Positions 1 to 8,012 of a stretch of DNA of 64,000 nt are shown here, in pieces (position 1 is the stretch's first letter; each line of letters begins with the position of its first letter). This DNA is from Alkalibacillus haloalkaliphilus. Lineage in GTDB: Bacteria; Bacillota; Bacilli; Bacillales; Alkalibacillaceae. Made by a program: the position numbers and the translations under genes. The notes below the pieces were generated by a model. It saw nothing but the letters and a program-made list of their open reading frames with translations. It was not told the DNA's origin and made no database searches. Location of the stretch: positions 62,001-126,000 of the forward strand of contig NZ_BJYA01000015.1 in assembly GCF_007991275.1 (NCBI RefSeq), given 5' to 3'.

Positions 1-1
1 C

Positions 2-328
2 ATTTTTGACATTCATGGTCAAGGTTACATCGATTTCTTGTTAAATTCAGAAATGTTCTCTGAAGTAAGGGAAGACATTAGTTACGTTTGGTTTTGTGAG
101 GAAACGGAACGCTCACATGAAGTTGTTCACGACTTAACATTTTTTGTACAAACTGAACACGAATTGTACAAACGTTTTGATGAAACGCATAAACAGCGAA
201 CATTTCCAGTTGATCAATACAAACAGCTTCTTAGCTCGATCGGTTTTCAAGAAGTTACCGTTTGTTCAGATTTTAGCCTAGAATATAGAGAAGATGCAGA
301 TAGAATATTTTTTATTTGCCAAAAATAA
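2..328 (+). CDS. yqeM: YqeM-like SAM-dependent methyltransferase, C-terminal part
   Basis: This is a gene cut by the left window edge. The frame is open from base 2, so the first in-frame TTG at 38 is not the real start. The visible 108 residues begin IFDIHGQGYIDFL and end at a TAA at 328. They look like the last third of the class I methyltransferase YqeM, whose core fold would lie upstream. In B. subtilis yqeM precedes comER and comEA, exactly as here. The substrate of YqeM is not established. The family call rests mainly on position plus the motif FDIH, so confidence is moderate. Confidence 0.7.
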   Translation: MFDIHGQGYIDFLLNSEMFSEVREDISYVWFCEETERSHEVVHDLTFFVQTEHELYKRFDETHKQRTFPVDQYKQLLSSIGFQEVTVCSDFSLEYREDADRIFFICQK

Positions 329-381
329 AAAAGCAGCCAAAACTTGAAAGTCAGCCTTTCACATTTTGGTTGCTTTTTTTA
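327..381. terminator. Bidirectional intrinsic terminator between yqeM and comER
   Basis: Arms 331-342 and 364-375 form a 12-bp stem with one G-U pair. A T-run follows on the plus strand and an A-run precedes it, so the hairpin can end both the yqeM transcript and the convergent comER transcript. Confidence 0.75.
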
Positions 382-407
382 AGTTTTTAATTAAAATAAA
401 TAGTATA

Positions 408-1244
408 CTAATTTTTAGTCGTTAATTGATTGACCAATTCATTAGCATGGTCTTGCTCATTGTAGAACTTTTCATGGGTAGCTTTAAATACTTCGTTTAA
501 ACCATTTGGAACACAAAGTTCTAAAGCTTTCATTCCTTCTCCAGTAATACCACCTTTTACCATAACTTTCTCTTTTAAAGAATTTAAGTCATAGATTTTT
601 TCATCTAACAGTTTGCCATAACCAATCATCATTGTCTCGACGAGTTGAGTTGCTGTTTCCTCATCTACACCAGTTTCTTCTTGTGCTGCTTTAATCATCG
701 ATTGTAATAAGTAACTTATAAAAGCAGGGCCACACGAAACTAAATCAGAGGCCACTCTAACGTGTTGGTCATCAATTTCAAGAGGAGAAGAGAACAGTTT
801 ACAAGTTTGTGTTAGCATTTGTTTCATTTCTTCTGTAATTGTTGAACCAAAGGTAAGAAGAGTTGTGCCTTGCAAGACACGATTTGTAATACTCGGGATC
901 ATTCTTGCGGTTTGACATCCTAATAGTTGCTCTAAATGATTAACAGATACTGAACTCGTAATCGATACCACTAGTTGTTCTTCATTCAACTGTCCGTTAA
1001 GACGATGAGCAATTGAGACGATTTCTTTCGGTTTTGTACATAAGAAAATAACATCACACGTATCGGCAATCGCATCTACTGTCTGTAGAACATGAATACC
1101 TGGATAATCTTCTTTAAGTTGATAAGCTTTCAAAAACGTGCGGTTATTGACATAAATATTCCGTTCATCTACTGCATTACTTTGTATTAATGCATTCATA
1201 ATAACTGTTCCCATGTTTCCTGTTCCGATAATTCCCCAATTCAT
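408..1244 (-). CDS. comER: ComER, pyrroline-5-carboxylate reductase-like protein
   Basis: A 278-residue ProC-family protein. A Rossmann dinucleotide-binding motif GTGNMG lies at residues 7-12, and the rest has the usual ProC-type helical dimerisation domain. In B. subtilis comER is transcribed divergently from comEA, as here, and is not needed for transformation; a role in sporulation and biofilm control has been proposed in other Bacillus. The proline biosynthetic reaction (P5C to proline with NADPH) is what the family does, but whether ComER performs it is unclear. Start ATG at 1244 is preceded by an AAGGGAGGAT-type ribosome site. It ends against the yqeM terminator. Confidence 0.88.
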   Translation of the reverse strand: MNWGIIGTGNMGTVIMNALIQSNAVDERNIYVNNRTFLKAYQLKEDYPGIHVLQTVDAIADTCDVIFLCTKPKEIVSIAHRLNGQLNEEQLVVSITSSVSVNHLEQLLGCQTARMIPSITNRVLQGTTLLTFGSTITEEMKQMLTQTCKLFSSPLEIDDQHVRVASDLVSCGPAFISYLLQSMIKAAQEETGVDEETATQLVETMMIGYGKLLDEKIYDLNSLKEKVMVKGGITGEGMKALELCVPNGLNEVFKATHEKFYNEQDHANELVNQLTTKN

Positions 1245-1301
1245 AAGGATCCTCCCTTAAAAACGAACTTACCCTCATTTATATGAAAGAAGGTTAAAAA
1301 C

Positions 1302-1901
1302 ATGTTAATTCCTAAAAAGTGGTTAGTAGTAGTTATTATTATTTTTATGATTGTGTTTTACTTTATATTACACAGTGATGAAGAACTTGCTATTGAGCAT
1401 GGAGATCAAATTAACTCTGATCCACTGCTCGAAGATAAAAATGAACTTGAGGAAAGTGAAGGAGTAGAAGTAGAGGAGGAGAAATGGGCTGTTGATGTAA
1501 AGGGTGAAATCGAAAGGCCAGGTGTTTATAATGTTGAACGAGGCAAAAGAGTAGTTGATGTAGTTGAGCTCGCTGGTGGTTTTACAAAAGAGGCTGATTC
1601 CAAGTTTGTCAACTTAGCGGAGTTGGTCTATGATGAAATGGTAATCTATGTTCCTAATAGAGAGGAAGAAGCTTTAAACAGTGCTGTTTCTCAGGTGAAT
1701 AATGATTCAAGAGTTCGAGTGAATACTGCCACTGTAGAAGAGCTGATGACTTTGCCAGGTATAGGAGAACAAAGAGCGCAAACGATTATAGATTACCGAG
1801 AAGAACATGGCTCATTTACATCTGTTGAAGACTTACTCAATATAAGTGGGATTGGTGAAAAGACGTTAGAGAACTTTAAAGAAGACATTATAGTTCCTTA
1901 A
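1302..1901 (+). CDS. comEA: ComEA, DNA receptor for competence
   Basis: A 199-residue membrane-anchored DNA-binding protein for uptake of transforming DNA. Residues about 5-24 form a single N-terminal membrane segment. An acidic linker (about 30-60) follows, then an SLBB-type domain (about 62-118, with VKGEIERPGVYNV) and two helix-hairpin-helix motifs (about 138-199, LPGIGEQRA and ISGIGEKTL) that bind double-stranded DNA outside the membrane. It leads the comEA-comEB-comEC run. The start is ATG with GAAGG eight bases upstream. Length is close to the B. subtilis protein (about 205). Confidence 0.95.
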   Translation: MLIPKKWLVVVIIIFMIVFYFILHSDEELAIEHGDQINSDPLLEDKNELEESEGVEVEEEKWAVDVKGEIERPGVYNVERGKRVVDVVELAGGFTKEADSKFVNLAELVYDEMVIYVPNREEEALNSAVSQVNNDSRVRVNTATVEELMTLPGIGEQRAQTIIDYREEHGSFTSVEDLLNISGIGEKTLENFKEDIIVP

Positions 1902-1963
1902 TTGAGCTATATATTTACTATGTTGTAACAACCAATTAAAATGACTACAAGGAGGTTTGACAT

Positions 1964-2533
1964 ATGGAGAGAATTTCTTGGGACCAGTATTTCATGTCGC
2001 AAAGTACCTTATTAGCATTAAGGAGCACATGCGAAAGACTAGCTGTTGGTGCGACCATTGTTAGAGACAAACGAGTAATTGCAGGTGGGTACAACGGTAG
2101 TCCATCTGGTAGTGTTCACTGTATTGATGAAGGGTGTAAAGTAGTTGATGGACACTGTGTTAGAACAATACACGCGGAAGTGAATGCTATTTTGCAATGT
2201 GCTAAGTTTGGTGTAGAAACGGAAGGAGCAGAAATGTATGTTACTCATTTTCCGTGTTTAAATTGTTGTAAAACCATTATCCAAAGTGGAATTCAGAAAA
2301 TCTTTTATGCACATGATTACAAAAATAATCCTTATGCGATTGAACTGTTGAATGAAGCTGGTGTACAGTTTGAAAAAGTCGAACTAGATTATTTACATAT
2401 CGACACAAATACGAAAGACAAGCTTTATTTTATAGCATCTCTAATTGAGAAGTTAGAAACAAACGGGGTAGATGAGGAAGAAATTAAAGAACTAAAGTTG
2501 AAAGCGAATCAATTATTTACATTTGCTGATTAA
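1964..2533 (+). CDS. comEB: ComEB, deoxycytidylate deaminase family
   Basis: A 189-residue zinc deaminase of the dCMP deaminase family, which converts dCMP to dUMP for dTTP synthesis. Zinc ligands and catalytic glutamate are visible: H70-A-E72 and P97-C98-L-N-C101. An extra cysteine-rich loop (GCKVVDGHC) just before HAE is typical of this family. A strong AAGGAGG ribosome site lies before the ATG. In B. subtilis comEB is part of the comE operon but is reported as dispensable for DNA binding and uptake. comEC follows after 3 bases. Confidence 0.93.
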   Translation: MERISWDQYFMSQSTLLALRSTCERLAVGATIVRDKRVIAGGYNGSPSGSVHCIDEGCKVVDGHCVRTIHAEVNAILQCAKFGVETEGAEMYVTHFPCLNCCKTIIQSGIQKIFYAHDYKNNPYAIELLNEAGVQFEKVELDYLHIDTNTKDKLYFIASLIEKLETNGVDEEEIKELKLKANQLFTFAD

Positions 2534-2536
2534 GCT

Positions 2537-4774
2537 ATGCGCGGAAAGCTGTATATACTTGTATTCTTCTACTTAATTGGATATTTGCCAACAATGATTG
2601 GTTTGGTCATGTTTGTTTTATGTATATATTTGTTTTTTTCATATTTAAAACATCAACAATTGTTGTTGGCTTTATCAATCTTCCTCTATATCATTTCCAC
2701 GTTACATTCCCCGAAAATTGACGATTTATTTATGACCCAATCAGAACAACATTATGAAGGTGAAGTTCGTGTGGTTTCCGACATTAATGTTACGGATTAT
2801 TATACTCAATATACATTAGAACTTGAAAATGAATATAGGGTTCAAGTTCGTTTAAATGATTCATCTCATCTTTTGAAATACGGATCAATTTGTAATTTCC
2901 AAGGGCAAATTACACCACCGCAGCCAGCTACAAACCCAGGACAATTTGATTATAGTGAATTTTTAAAGAAGCAAGGTGTAATCGGTCTTTCTTACGACCC
3001 CAAAATATCTGATTGTCATTCAGCCTCAATATGGTCACACCTTTTCTCTGTAAGACATTTTTTAGTTGAGCAATTAGAAAGTCAATATACAGATCAGACA
3101 AATGCTTGGTTAAAAGCACTAATATTTGGGGATCGTTCTTATATTTCAAGTGAAGTTTTAGATGCATTTCAATTTTGGAATATATCCCATTTACTAGCAA
3201 TATCAGGTTTACATGTTGGTTTCTTCATTGCGTTTTTATATGTGATATTGCACTATGTATTTAAACTGCCAAATGAGTATATAAAGTGGCTTATAATAGC
3301 AATACTCCCGTTTTATATTGTCATAGCAGGTGCTAATCCTCCTGTTTTAAGAGCTGGGTTCATGGCTCTAATAATATTATTGGCTTCAATGTTCCATAAA
3401 AAGTTGGATACTACAGATGTTATTTCCATAGTCCTAATATTGATTTTATGGTTTGACCCATACTTGGTGTACCAGCTTGCCTTCCAGTTTTCATTCATCG
3501 TTACATTATCCTTAGTTTTGTCTAAGAACTTCTTAAAACAAGACCATTGGTTGTTAATCTCATTGAAAGTTAGCTTAATTAGTCAGTTGGCTATTTTACC
3601 GATTCAATTTAATCATTTCTACTTCACAAATGTATTATCTTTTCTAGCCAATTTAATATTTGTACCTTACTACACCTTTTTTGCTATTCCAGTAAGTTTA
3701 CTGTTAGTCGTAGCGGTTGTGCTTCCTCGTAATGTGGCAAATTTAATTGAAACGCTATACTTGAATGTGCAAGAAGCTGTCCATGCAATGGTTGTGCGGT
3801 TTGGTGAACCTCAATTGGCGATATGGGTAGTTGGAGAAGTGAGCTTAATAACAGTTATTGCGTTTTATTTGTTATTACTCTTAATGATGCGGGCTTGGAG
3901 CTTAAACCAATTAAAAAAAGCCGCCTTATTCGGCAGTTTGGCCATAAGTGTATTCTTTATAGAGCAATACGCGCCCTTTTTTGACTCAACTTACAAAATA
4001 ACCATGCTTGATGTCGGCCAAGCAGAAGCAATTGTAGTTGAACTTCCAAACAGGCGTGGAGTATTCATAGTAGACGTTGGTGAAGAAGTGATTTATCCGT
4101 TTGATGGCGATCATGATCGTAACTATACAAGTATAATAAAACCTTACTTATGGTCTAATGGAATTCGTCAAATTGATGCGTTATTTATTAGCCATTTTGA
4201 CTTTGACCACGTAGCGTCTGCTCAATTACTAATCGATGAGTTTAGCCCGACCTATATATTCTCTCACCCGTTTATAGAGGAACAAGATTATTTAGATGAT
4301 GAAAGTATGGAGCAATTAATACCAATTTATGAAGGAGTCAATCTTGAGTTAGCAGGTGCAAAACTGTTCGTACTGGCACCCGAAAAGTCCAACGAATTTC
4401 TTTCAAAAAGTGAAAATGAACGTTCTAATGTGCTTATTTTACAATATGACGGTCATCAAACGTTATTTACTGGTGATACTTATGAATCAGTAGAGCTCGA
4501 TGTTGCTCGTAAATATAACTTAAGTGAAGTGGACTTACTAAAAGTGGCCCATCATGGAAGTGATACTTCGTCAAATGAGAAGTTTTTAAATGCTGTAGGT
4601 GCAGAAGTTGCGATCATTTCAGCTGGACGAAATAATCGGTACAACCATCCAACACCTTTAGTTTATGAGCGGTTGTTATCAGAAGGTTATGAAGTTTATA
4701 GAACTGATAAGCACGGAGCTATTACGATTGAAATTGATGGTGGACAAGGTACGATAAAGCCGTTTATGCCATAG
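2537..4774 (+). CDS. comEC: ComEC, DNA-uptake channel
   Basis: A 745-residue polytopic membrane protein of the ComEC/Rec2 family, the channel that brings single-stranded DNA across the membrane. Order: two or three N-terminal membrane segments, an OB-like extracytoplasmic domain (about 70-160), the ComEC core with many membrane segments (about 185-480), then a metallo-beta-lactamase domain from about residue 485. That domain shows TMLDVGQAEA, SHFDFDHV, FTGDT and VAHHGSDTSSN, so a nuclease-type metal site looks intact. The ATG sits 3 bases after the comEB stop with no clear Shine-Dalgarno site, suggesting translational coupling. Confidence 0.94.
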   Translation: MRGKLYILVFFYLIGYLPTMIGLVMFVLCIYLFFSYLKHQQLLLALSIFLYIISTLHSPKIDDLFMTQSEQHYEGEVRVVSDINVTDYYTQYTLELENEYRVQVRLNDSSHLLKYGSICNFQGQITPPQPATNPGQFDYSEFLKKQGVIGLSYDPKISDCHSASIWSHLFSVRHFLVEQLESQYTDQTNAWLKALIFGDRSYISSEVLDAFQFWNISHLLAISGLHVGFFIAFLYVILHYVFKLPNEYIKWLIIAILPFYIVIAGANPPVLRAGFMALIILLASMFHKKLDTTDVISIVLILILWFDPYLVYQLAFQFSFIVTLSLVLSKNFLKQDHWLLISLKVSLISQLAILPIQFNHFYFTNVLSFLANLIFVPYYTFFAIPVSLLLVVAVVLPRNVANLIETLYLNVQEAVHAMVVRFGEPQLAIWVVGEVSLITVIAFYLLLLLMMRAWSLNQLKKAALFGSLAISVFFIEQYAPFFDSTYKITMLDVGQAEAIVVELPNRRGVFIVDVGEEVIYPFDGDHDRNYTSIIKPYLWSNGIRQIDALFISHFDFDHVASAQLLIDEFSPTYIFSHPFIEEQDYLDDESMEQLIPIYEGVNLELAGAKLFVLAPEKSNEFLSKSENERSNVLILQYDGHQTLFTGDTYESVELDVARKYNLSEVDLLKVAHHGSDTSSNEKFLNAVGAEVAIISAGRNNRYNHPTPLVYERLLSEGYEVYRTDKHGAITIEIDGGQGTIKPFMP

Positions 4775-4784
4775 TATAAAATAG

Positions 4785-4813
4785 AAAAAGGGACTAAAAA
4801 TTAGCCCCTTTCT
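4785..4813. terminator. Terminator shared by comEC and yqzM
   Basis: Arms 4787-4797 and 4801-4811 pair, with a single A-C mismatch. The sequence is A-rich before and T-rich after the stem, and it lies between the convergent ends of comEC and yqzM. Confidence 0.6.
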
Positions 4814-4832
4814 AGATGACACGATCATTCAA

Positions 4833-4967
4833 TTAGTTAGCAAACAGTGTGAAAATCGTACCAATTGCAAAGATTGTAAAGAAGAAAATGAACGAGAAGC
4901 CAAAACCTTTAATGGAATCAACTACATCATTGTTTTTGGACTGTACATCCTGTTCGAATTCGTTCAC
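4833..4967 (-). CDS. yqzM: YqzM-like small membrane protein
   Basis: A 44-residue protein too short for routine ORF calling. It reads MNEFEQDVQSKNNDVVDSIK followed by one hydrophobic segment rich in Phe and Ile. It sits between comEC and holA on the opposite strand, exactly where B. subtilis has yqzM. I chose the GTG at 4967 because AGGAGG lies 7 bases upstream. An in-frame ATG two codons earlier (4973) is only 1 base from that site. Function is unknown; it is likely a single-pass membrane peptide. Confidence 0.8.
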   Translation of the reverse strand: MNEFEQDVQSKNNDVVDSIKGFGFSFIFFFTIFAIGTIFTLFAN

Positions 4968-5079
4968 AACCATCCCTCCTAAATCACTATCAGTATAAGC
5001 GATTCAATCAAAAAAATCTATATTTTTTGATGAATGTCAAAAAGTTGTGGAAAACCACGATTACGTTAATTGTAAAGAC

Positions 5080-5108
5080 TTAACAGCCATAAACAACTCG
5101 TTTATACA
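5080..5108 (+). promoter_or_regulatory. Possible sigma-A promoter upstream of the 5115-5222 hairpins
   Basis: TTAACA at 5080-5085 and TATACA at 5103-5108 are separated by exactly 17 bases. The next 110 bases hold two hairpins, the second with a T-run. The match is decent but not perfect. Confidence 0.4.
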
Positions 5109-5114
5109 CACAAT

Positions 5115-5222
5115 AAGTATAACACCAAACGTCGCTAAAGACAAAACTTCCCGGGGATTTGTTTTTAGCGTTTATATAGATACTGGGAGGAGCCAAAAGC
5201 GGTTCCTCTCTTTAAATTTTTG
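5115..5222 (+). ncRNA. Candidate small RNA or holA leader with two hairpins
   Basis: The 335-base gap between yqzM and holA holds two stable hairpins. The first has arms 5133-5145 and 5158-5170 (13 bp, one G-U, 12-base loop). The second has arms 5185-5194 and 5201-5210 (10 bp with two G-U, loop AAAAGC) followed by a T-rich tail 5211-5221. That tail makes it look like an intrinsic terminator. With the promoter-like sequence at 5080 this predicts an RNA of about 105 nt. It could also be an attenuator leader of holA. An open frame at 5047-5325 crosses it but resembles no family and overlaps holA. Confidence 0.35.
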
Positions 5223-5302
5223 TGTAAGCAAATGGAATTGTTTACGTCATCTTGTGATTTTCTTAAAATCAGTATACGATAAAACAAGAAGGAGGACAAT
5301 TC

Positions 5303-6337
5303 ATGCATGCACAACAATTAATTAAGCAAAACATTAAAAATGTTTCACCTATATATTTATTGTTTGGTGAGGAACCATATTTTATACAAAAAGTAAAAGA
5401 ACGGATTATTGAATCCGTCAAAAACAACAAAGATCCAGAACCTGACACTCAAACTTATGATATGGAAACTATAGCAGTTCAAGAAGCAATTCATGATGTA
5501 GAGACCTTCCCATTCTTCAGTGAACATAAGATTGTTATTATTAATCGGGCGAGCTTTTTAACTGGCCAAACGAAGAGCGATATAGAGCATGATATAAAAG
5601 CCTTAGAAGAATATATAGCTCAACCAACTGATTTTTCAACATTAATTATTGTGGCTCCTTATGAAAAGTTAGACCAGCGAAAAAAAATCGTTAAAACGAT
5701 TAAAGAGCATAGCGAATTAGTGGATTGTTCGCCACCTCATGTTAACGATATGCAAGATATGATTAAATCAATGGCAAAACAACACAACTTAAGTCTTCCA
5801 AATGAAGTGACCGAACTCATGACAGAACGAATTGGCGATCATTTAGATGCTTTGCAAAAGGAATTAACTAAACTGTCTCTTTACTTTGGAGAACAAGAGG
5901 TTACAGTTAATGAGGCTGAACAATTAATTAGTACATATGCTGAAACAAGTTCCTTTTCACTTATTGATGCGTTAGTACAAAATCAACTTGGACAAGCCTT
6001 AAATATTTTAAAAGAATTAAAAAAGCAGAACGAAGAACCAATCGCTTTGTTAGCATTAGTCACTTCACAAGTAAGGTTAATCTTGCAATGTAAACTGTTG
6101 AAGAAAAAAGGTTACCAACAACAACAAATGGCAAAACAAATTAAAGCTCATCCTTATGCTGTGAAAATGGCCTCTAAACGAGAAAGATTCTTCTCAGAAG
6201 CAGCACTAAAACAAATCATCATAGAAGGTTCTAACACTGATGAGAAGTTAAAAACAGGCCAAATGGATAAGTGGTTAGCATTAGAGATGTATTTAAAAGT
6301 GATTTCAACTCAATTAAACGCAGCTGCAACAAGGTAA
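5303..6337 (+). CDS. holA: DNA polymerase III delta subunit
   Basis: A 344-residue clamp-loader subunit (HolA, YqeN in B. subtilis) that opens the beta sliding clamp during replication. The N-terminal AAA+-like fold carries the family signature YLLFGEEPYFIQK; residues about 215-344 form the helical collar domain (LIDALVQNQLGQALNIL). Like other delta subunits it lacks a working Walker motif. Start ATG at 5303 has AAGGAGG 8 bases upstream. It is convergent with rpsT and shares the terminator at 6344. Confidence 0.94.
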   Translation: MHAQQLIKQNIKNVSPIYLLFGEEPYFIQKVKERIIESVKNNKDPEPDTQTYDMETIAVQEAIHDVETFPFFSEHKIVIINRASFLTGQTKSDIEHDIKALEEYIAQPTDFSTLIIVAPYEKLDQRKKIVKTIKEHSELVDCSPPHVNDMQDMIKSMAKQHNLSLPNEVTELMTERIGDHLDALQKELTKLSLYFGEQEVTVNEAEQLISTYAETSSFSLIDALVQNQLGQALNILKELKKQNEEPIALLALVTSQVRLILQCKLLKKKGYQQQQMAKQIKAHPYAVKMASKRERFFSEAALKQIIIEGSNTDEKLKTGQMDKWLALEMYLKVISTQLNAAATR

Positions 6338-6343
6338 CCTTAT

Positions 6344-6402
6344 AAAAAAAGGCTGTTCCCATAAGTCAATTAAATGACTTTGTGGGGACAGCCTTTTTCT
6401 TT
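6344..6402. terminator. Bidirectional terminator between holA and rpsT
   Basis: Outer arms 6351-6360 and 6384-6393 (10 bp, one G-U) and an inner pair 6363-6368/6375-6380, with A-run before and T-run after. Its sequence resembles the deoC/yqeW terminator at 21419. Confidence 0.85.
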
Positions 6403-6410
6403 AAAAATAA

Positions 6411-6677
6411 TTAGTTAGCAATTTTGTTAACTTTAGCTGCTAAGCTACTCTTCTTACGGTCACCGTTATTTTTATGAAGAATGCCACGTTGAACAGCTTT
6501 GTCGATTTTGCTTTCTGCTGTTTTTAGAAGATCTTGAGCAGAAGAAACATCGTTTTGCTTAACTGCTGTTTCAACACTCTTAACAGCACTACGCATATCT
6601 GAACGTACGATTTGGTTACGCTCACGCTTATCTTGGTTTACACGAATACGTTTTACCGCTTGTGGGTTATTTGCCAT
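6411..6677 (-). CDS. rpsT: Small ribosomal subunit protein bS20
   Basis: An 88-residue, strongly basic protein of the S20 family, which binds 16S rRNA in the 30S body. It begins MANNPQAVKRIRVNQDKRER and has the expected helical, Lys/Arg/Ala-rich pattern throughout. The ATG at 6677 follows a strong AGGAGGTGAAAGGA-type ribosome site. It lies on the minus strand between holA and gpr, as in B. subtilis, with its own promoter at 6741-6769. Confidence 0.97.
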   Translation of the reverse strand: MANNPQAVKRIRVNQDKRERNQIVRSDMRSAVKSVETAVKQNDVSSAQDLLKTAESKIDKAVQRGILHKNNGDRKKSSLAAKVNKIAN

Positions 6678-6740
6678 TTCCTTTCACCTCCTGATGAATC
6701 TGTCCTTTTCAATAGTTCGTTTCTATCTTGGACAAAAGTC

Positions 6741-6769
6741 ATTTTATCAAAGCACTGACTAGTTTTCAA
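6741..6769 (-). promoter_or_regulatory. Sigma-A-type promoter of rpsT
   Basis: Read on the minus strand, TTGAAA (6764-6769) and TAAAAT (6741-6746) are separated by 17 bases. This places a start roughly 60 bases upstream of the rpsT ATG. Confidence 0.6.
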
Positions 6770-6849
6770 TAGTTTGGTGTCAAGAAGCCTCACTTGTCGT
6801 TTAATTTGTTGCAAATTGGAAACGCTATTTTTAGATAGGAGGTATGAAA

Positions 6850-7944
6850 ATGACAGAAAAATTTGTTGGACCACGTACTGACTTAGCAGTAGAAGCAAGG
6901 GAAATGTTTATTGAGCGAAACCCTGATAAAAAAGAAGAACTAGACGGCATTATAATAAAAGAATATCAAGAAGATGATGTTAAGTTGACAAGGGTGAAAA
7001 TCGATGAAGAAGGTAGTGAACGTGTCGGCAAAAGTGCTGGACACTACATTACTATTGAGTCACAAAAGTTAAGAGACCTTGATTATAAGTTCGAGAAGAA
7101 GATCGCAACGATATTAGGTGCGGAAATTGATAGGTTAATTAAGATGCATGATATTCACCCAGATGCGAGCTGTTTAGTTGTCGGATTAGGTAATGATTAT
7201 GTAACACCTGATGCGTTAGGTCCGCAAGCTTTGAAAAAAGCGTATATTACTCAACATTTATTCAAGTTACAACCAGAGACGGTAGAAAAAGGGTTTAGAC
7301 CTGTTTCAGCTTTCACGCCAGGTGTTATGGGACTTACAGGAATTGAAACGAGTGACTTAATATTTGGTGCAGTTAAAGAAACAAACCCTGATTTCATTAT
7401 CGTCATTGATGCTTTGGCGGCTAGGTCTGTTGATCGCGTTAATACGACTGTTCAATTATCAGATACAGGGATCCATCCAGGTTCAGGTGTAGGTAATGAC
7501 CGTAAAGAAGTGAGTGAAAAAACGTTAGAAGTACCTGTTTTCTCTATTGGTATCCCAACAGTAGTCGATGCCGTAACAATCACAGCTGATACAATTGATT
7601 ATATTTTGAAACACTTTGGTAGAGAAATGCGAGATGGTGATCAAGCGAGTAAAGCGTTAACACCTGCTGGAATGACATTTGGTGAACGAGTAGAACTGAC
7701 AGATGCAGACTTACCAGATGACGAATCTAAAGAAAAATACTTAGGTGTAGTCGGGTCACTTTCTGAAGATGAAAAAAGACAACTAATCCGTGAAGTGTTA
7801 AGCCCAATTGGTCACAATTTAATGGTAACGCCTAAAGAAGTTGATGATGTTATTGATCATATGAGTAAACTTGTTGCATCTGGCATAAACCAAGGGCTCC
7901 ACTCACATATTAAACAAGAAAACGTTCGAGATTTTCTTAATTAA
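6850..7944 (+). CDS. gpr: GPR, spore germination endopeptidase
   Basis: A 364-residue aspartic protease that degrades the small acid-soluble spore proteins during germination. The short N-terminal prosequence ends at the motif RTDLAVEA, which resembles the GPR cleavage site in its SASP substrates and is where the zymogen is trimmed. I chose the ATG at 6850 because AGGAGG (6837-6842) is 7 bases upstream; the in-frame ATG at 6844 is only 1 base away. Conserved blocks include GLGNDYVTPDALGP, TPGVMGLTGIET and HPGSGVGNDRKE. In B. subtilis gpr is expressed in the forespore. spoIIP follows. Confidence 0.95.
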   Translation: MTEKFVGPRTDLAVEAREMFIERNPDKKEELDGIIIKEYQEDDVKLTRVKIDEEGSERVGKSAGHYITIESQKLRDLDYKFEKKIATILGAEIDRLIKMHDIHPDASCLVVGLGNDYVTPDALGPQALKKAYITQHLFKLQPETVEKGFRPVSAFTPGVMGLTGIETSDLIFGAVKETNPDFIIVIDALAARSVDRVNTTVQLSDTGIHPGSGVGNDRKEVSEKTLEVPVFSIGIPTVVDAVTITADTIDYILKHFGREMRDGDQASKALTPAGMTFGERVELTDADLPDDESKEKYLGVVGSLSEDEKRQLIREVLSPIGHNLMVTPKEVDDVIDHMSKLVASGINQGLHSHIKQENVRDFLN

Positions 7945-7952
7945 TTAGTTCT

Positions 7953-8011
7953 ACCTTTTCAACTACTTGAATAAAGTTTTAATAGAACTTTAATAGAAGG
8001 GTTGAAAAGGT
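7953..8011 (+). promoter_or_regulatory. Long-range hairpin over the spoIIP ribosome site
   Basis: Arms 7953-7963 and 8001-8011 are a perfect 11-bp inverted repeat, and an inner pair 7973-7978/7986-7991 can stack inside. The 3' arm ends 1 base before the spoIIP ATG, so folding would cover the translation start region. No T-run follows, so it is not a standard terminator. The role is inferred. Confidence 0.45.
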
Positions 8012-8012
8012 C

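Noticed and set aside
5047-5325. A 92-codon open frame between yqzM and holA
   Set aside because: It resembles no family, has no ribosome site, overlaps the holA start and covers two stable hairpins.
6785-6840. A sigma-F or sigma-G promoter for gpr
   Set aside because: The gene should have one, and GTTTA with GGAAACGCT 14 bases later is suggestive, but the match is too weak to call.
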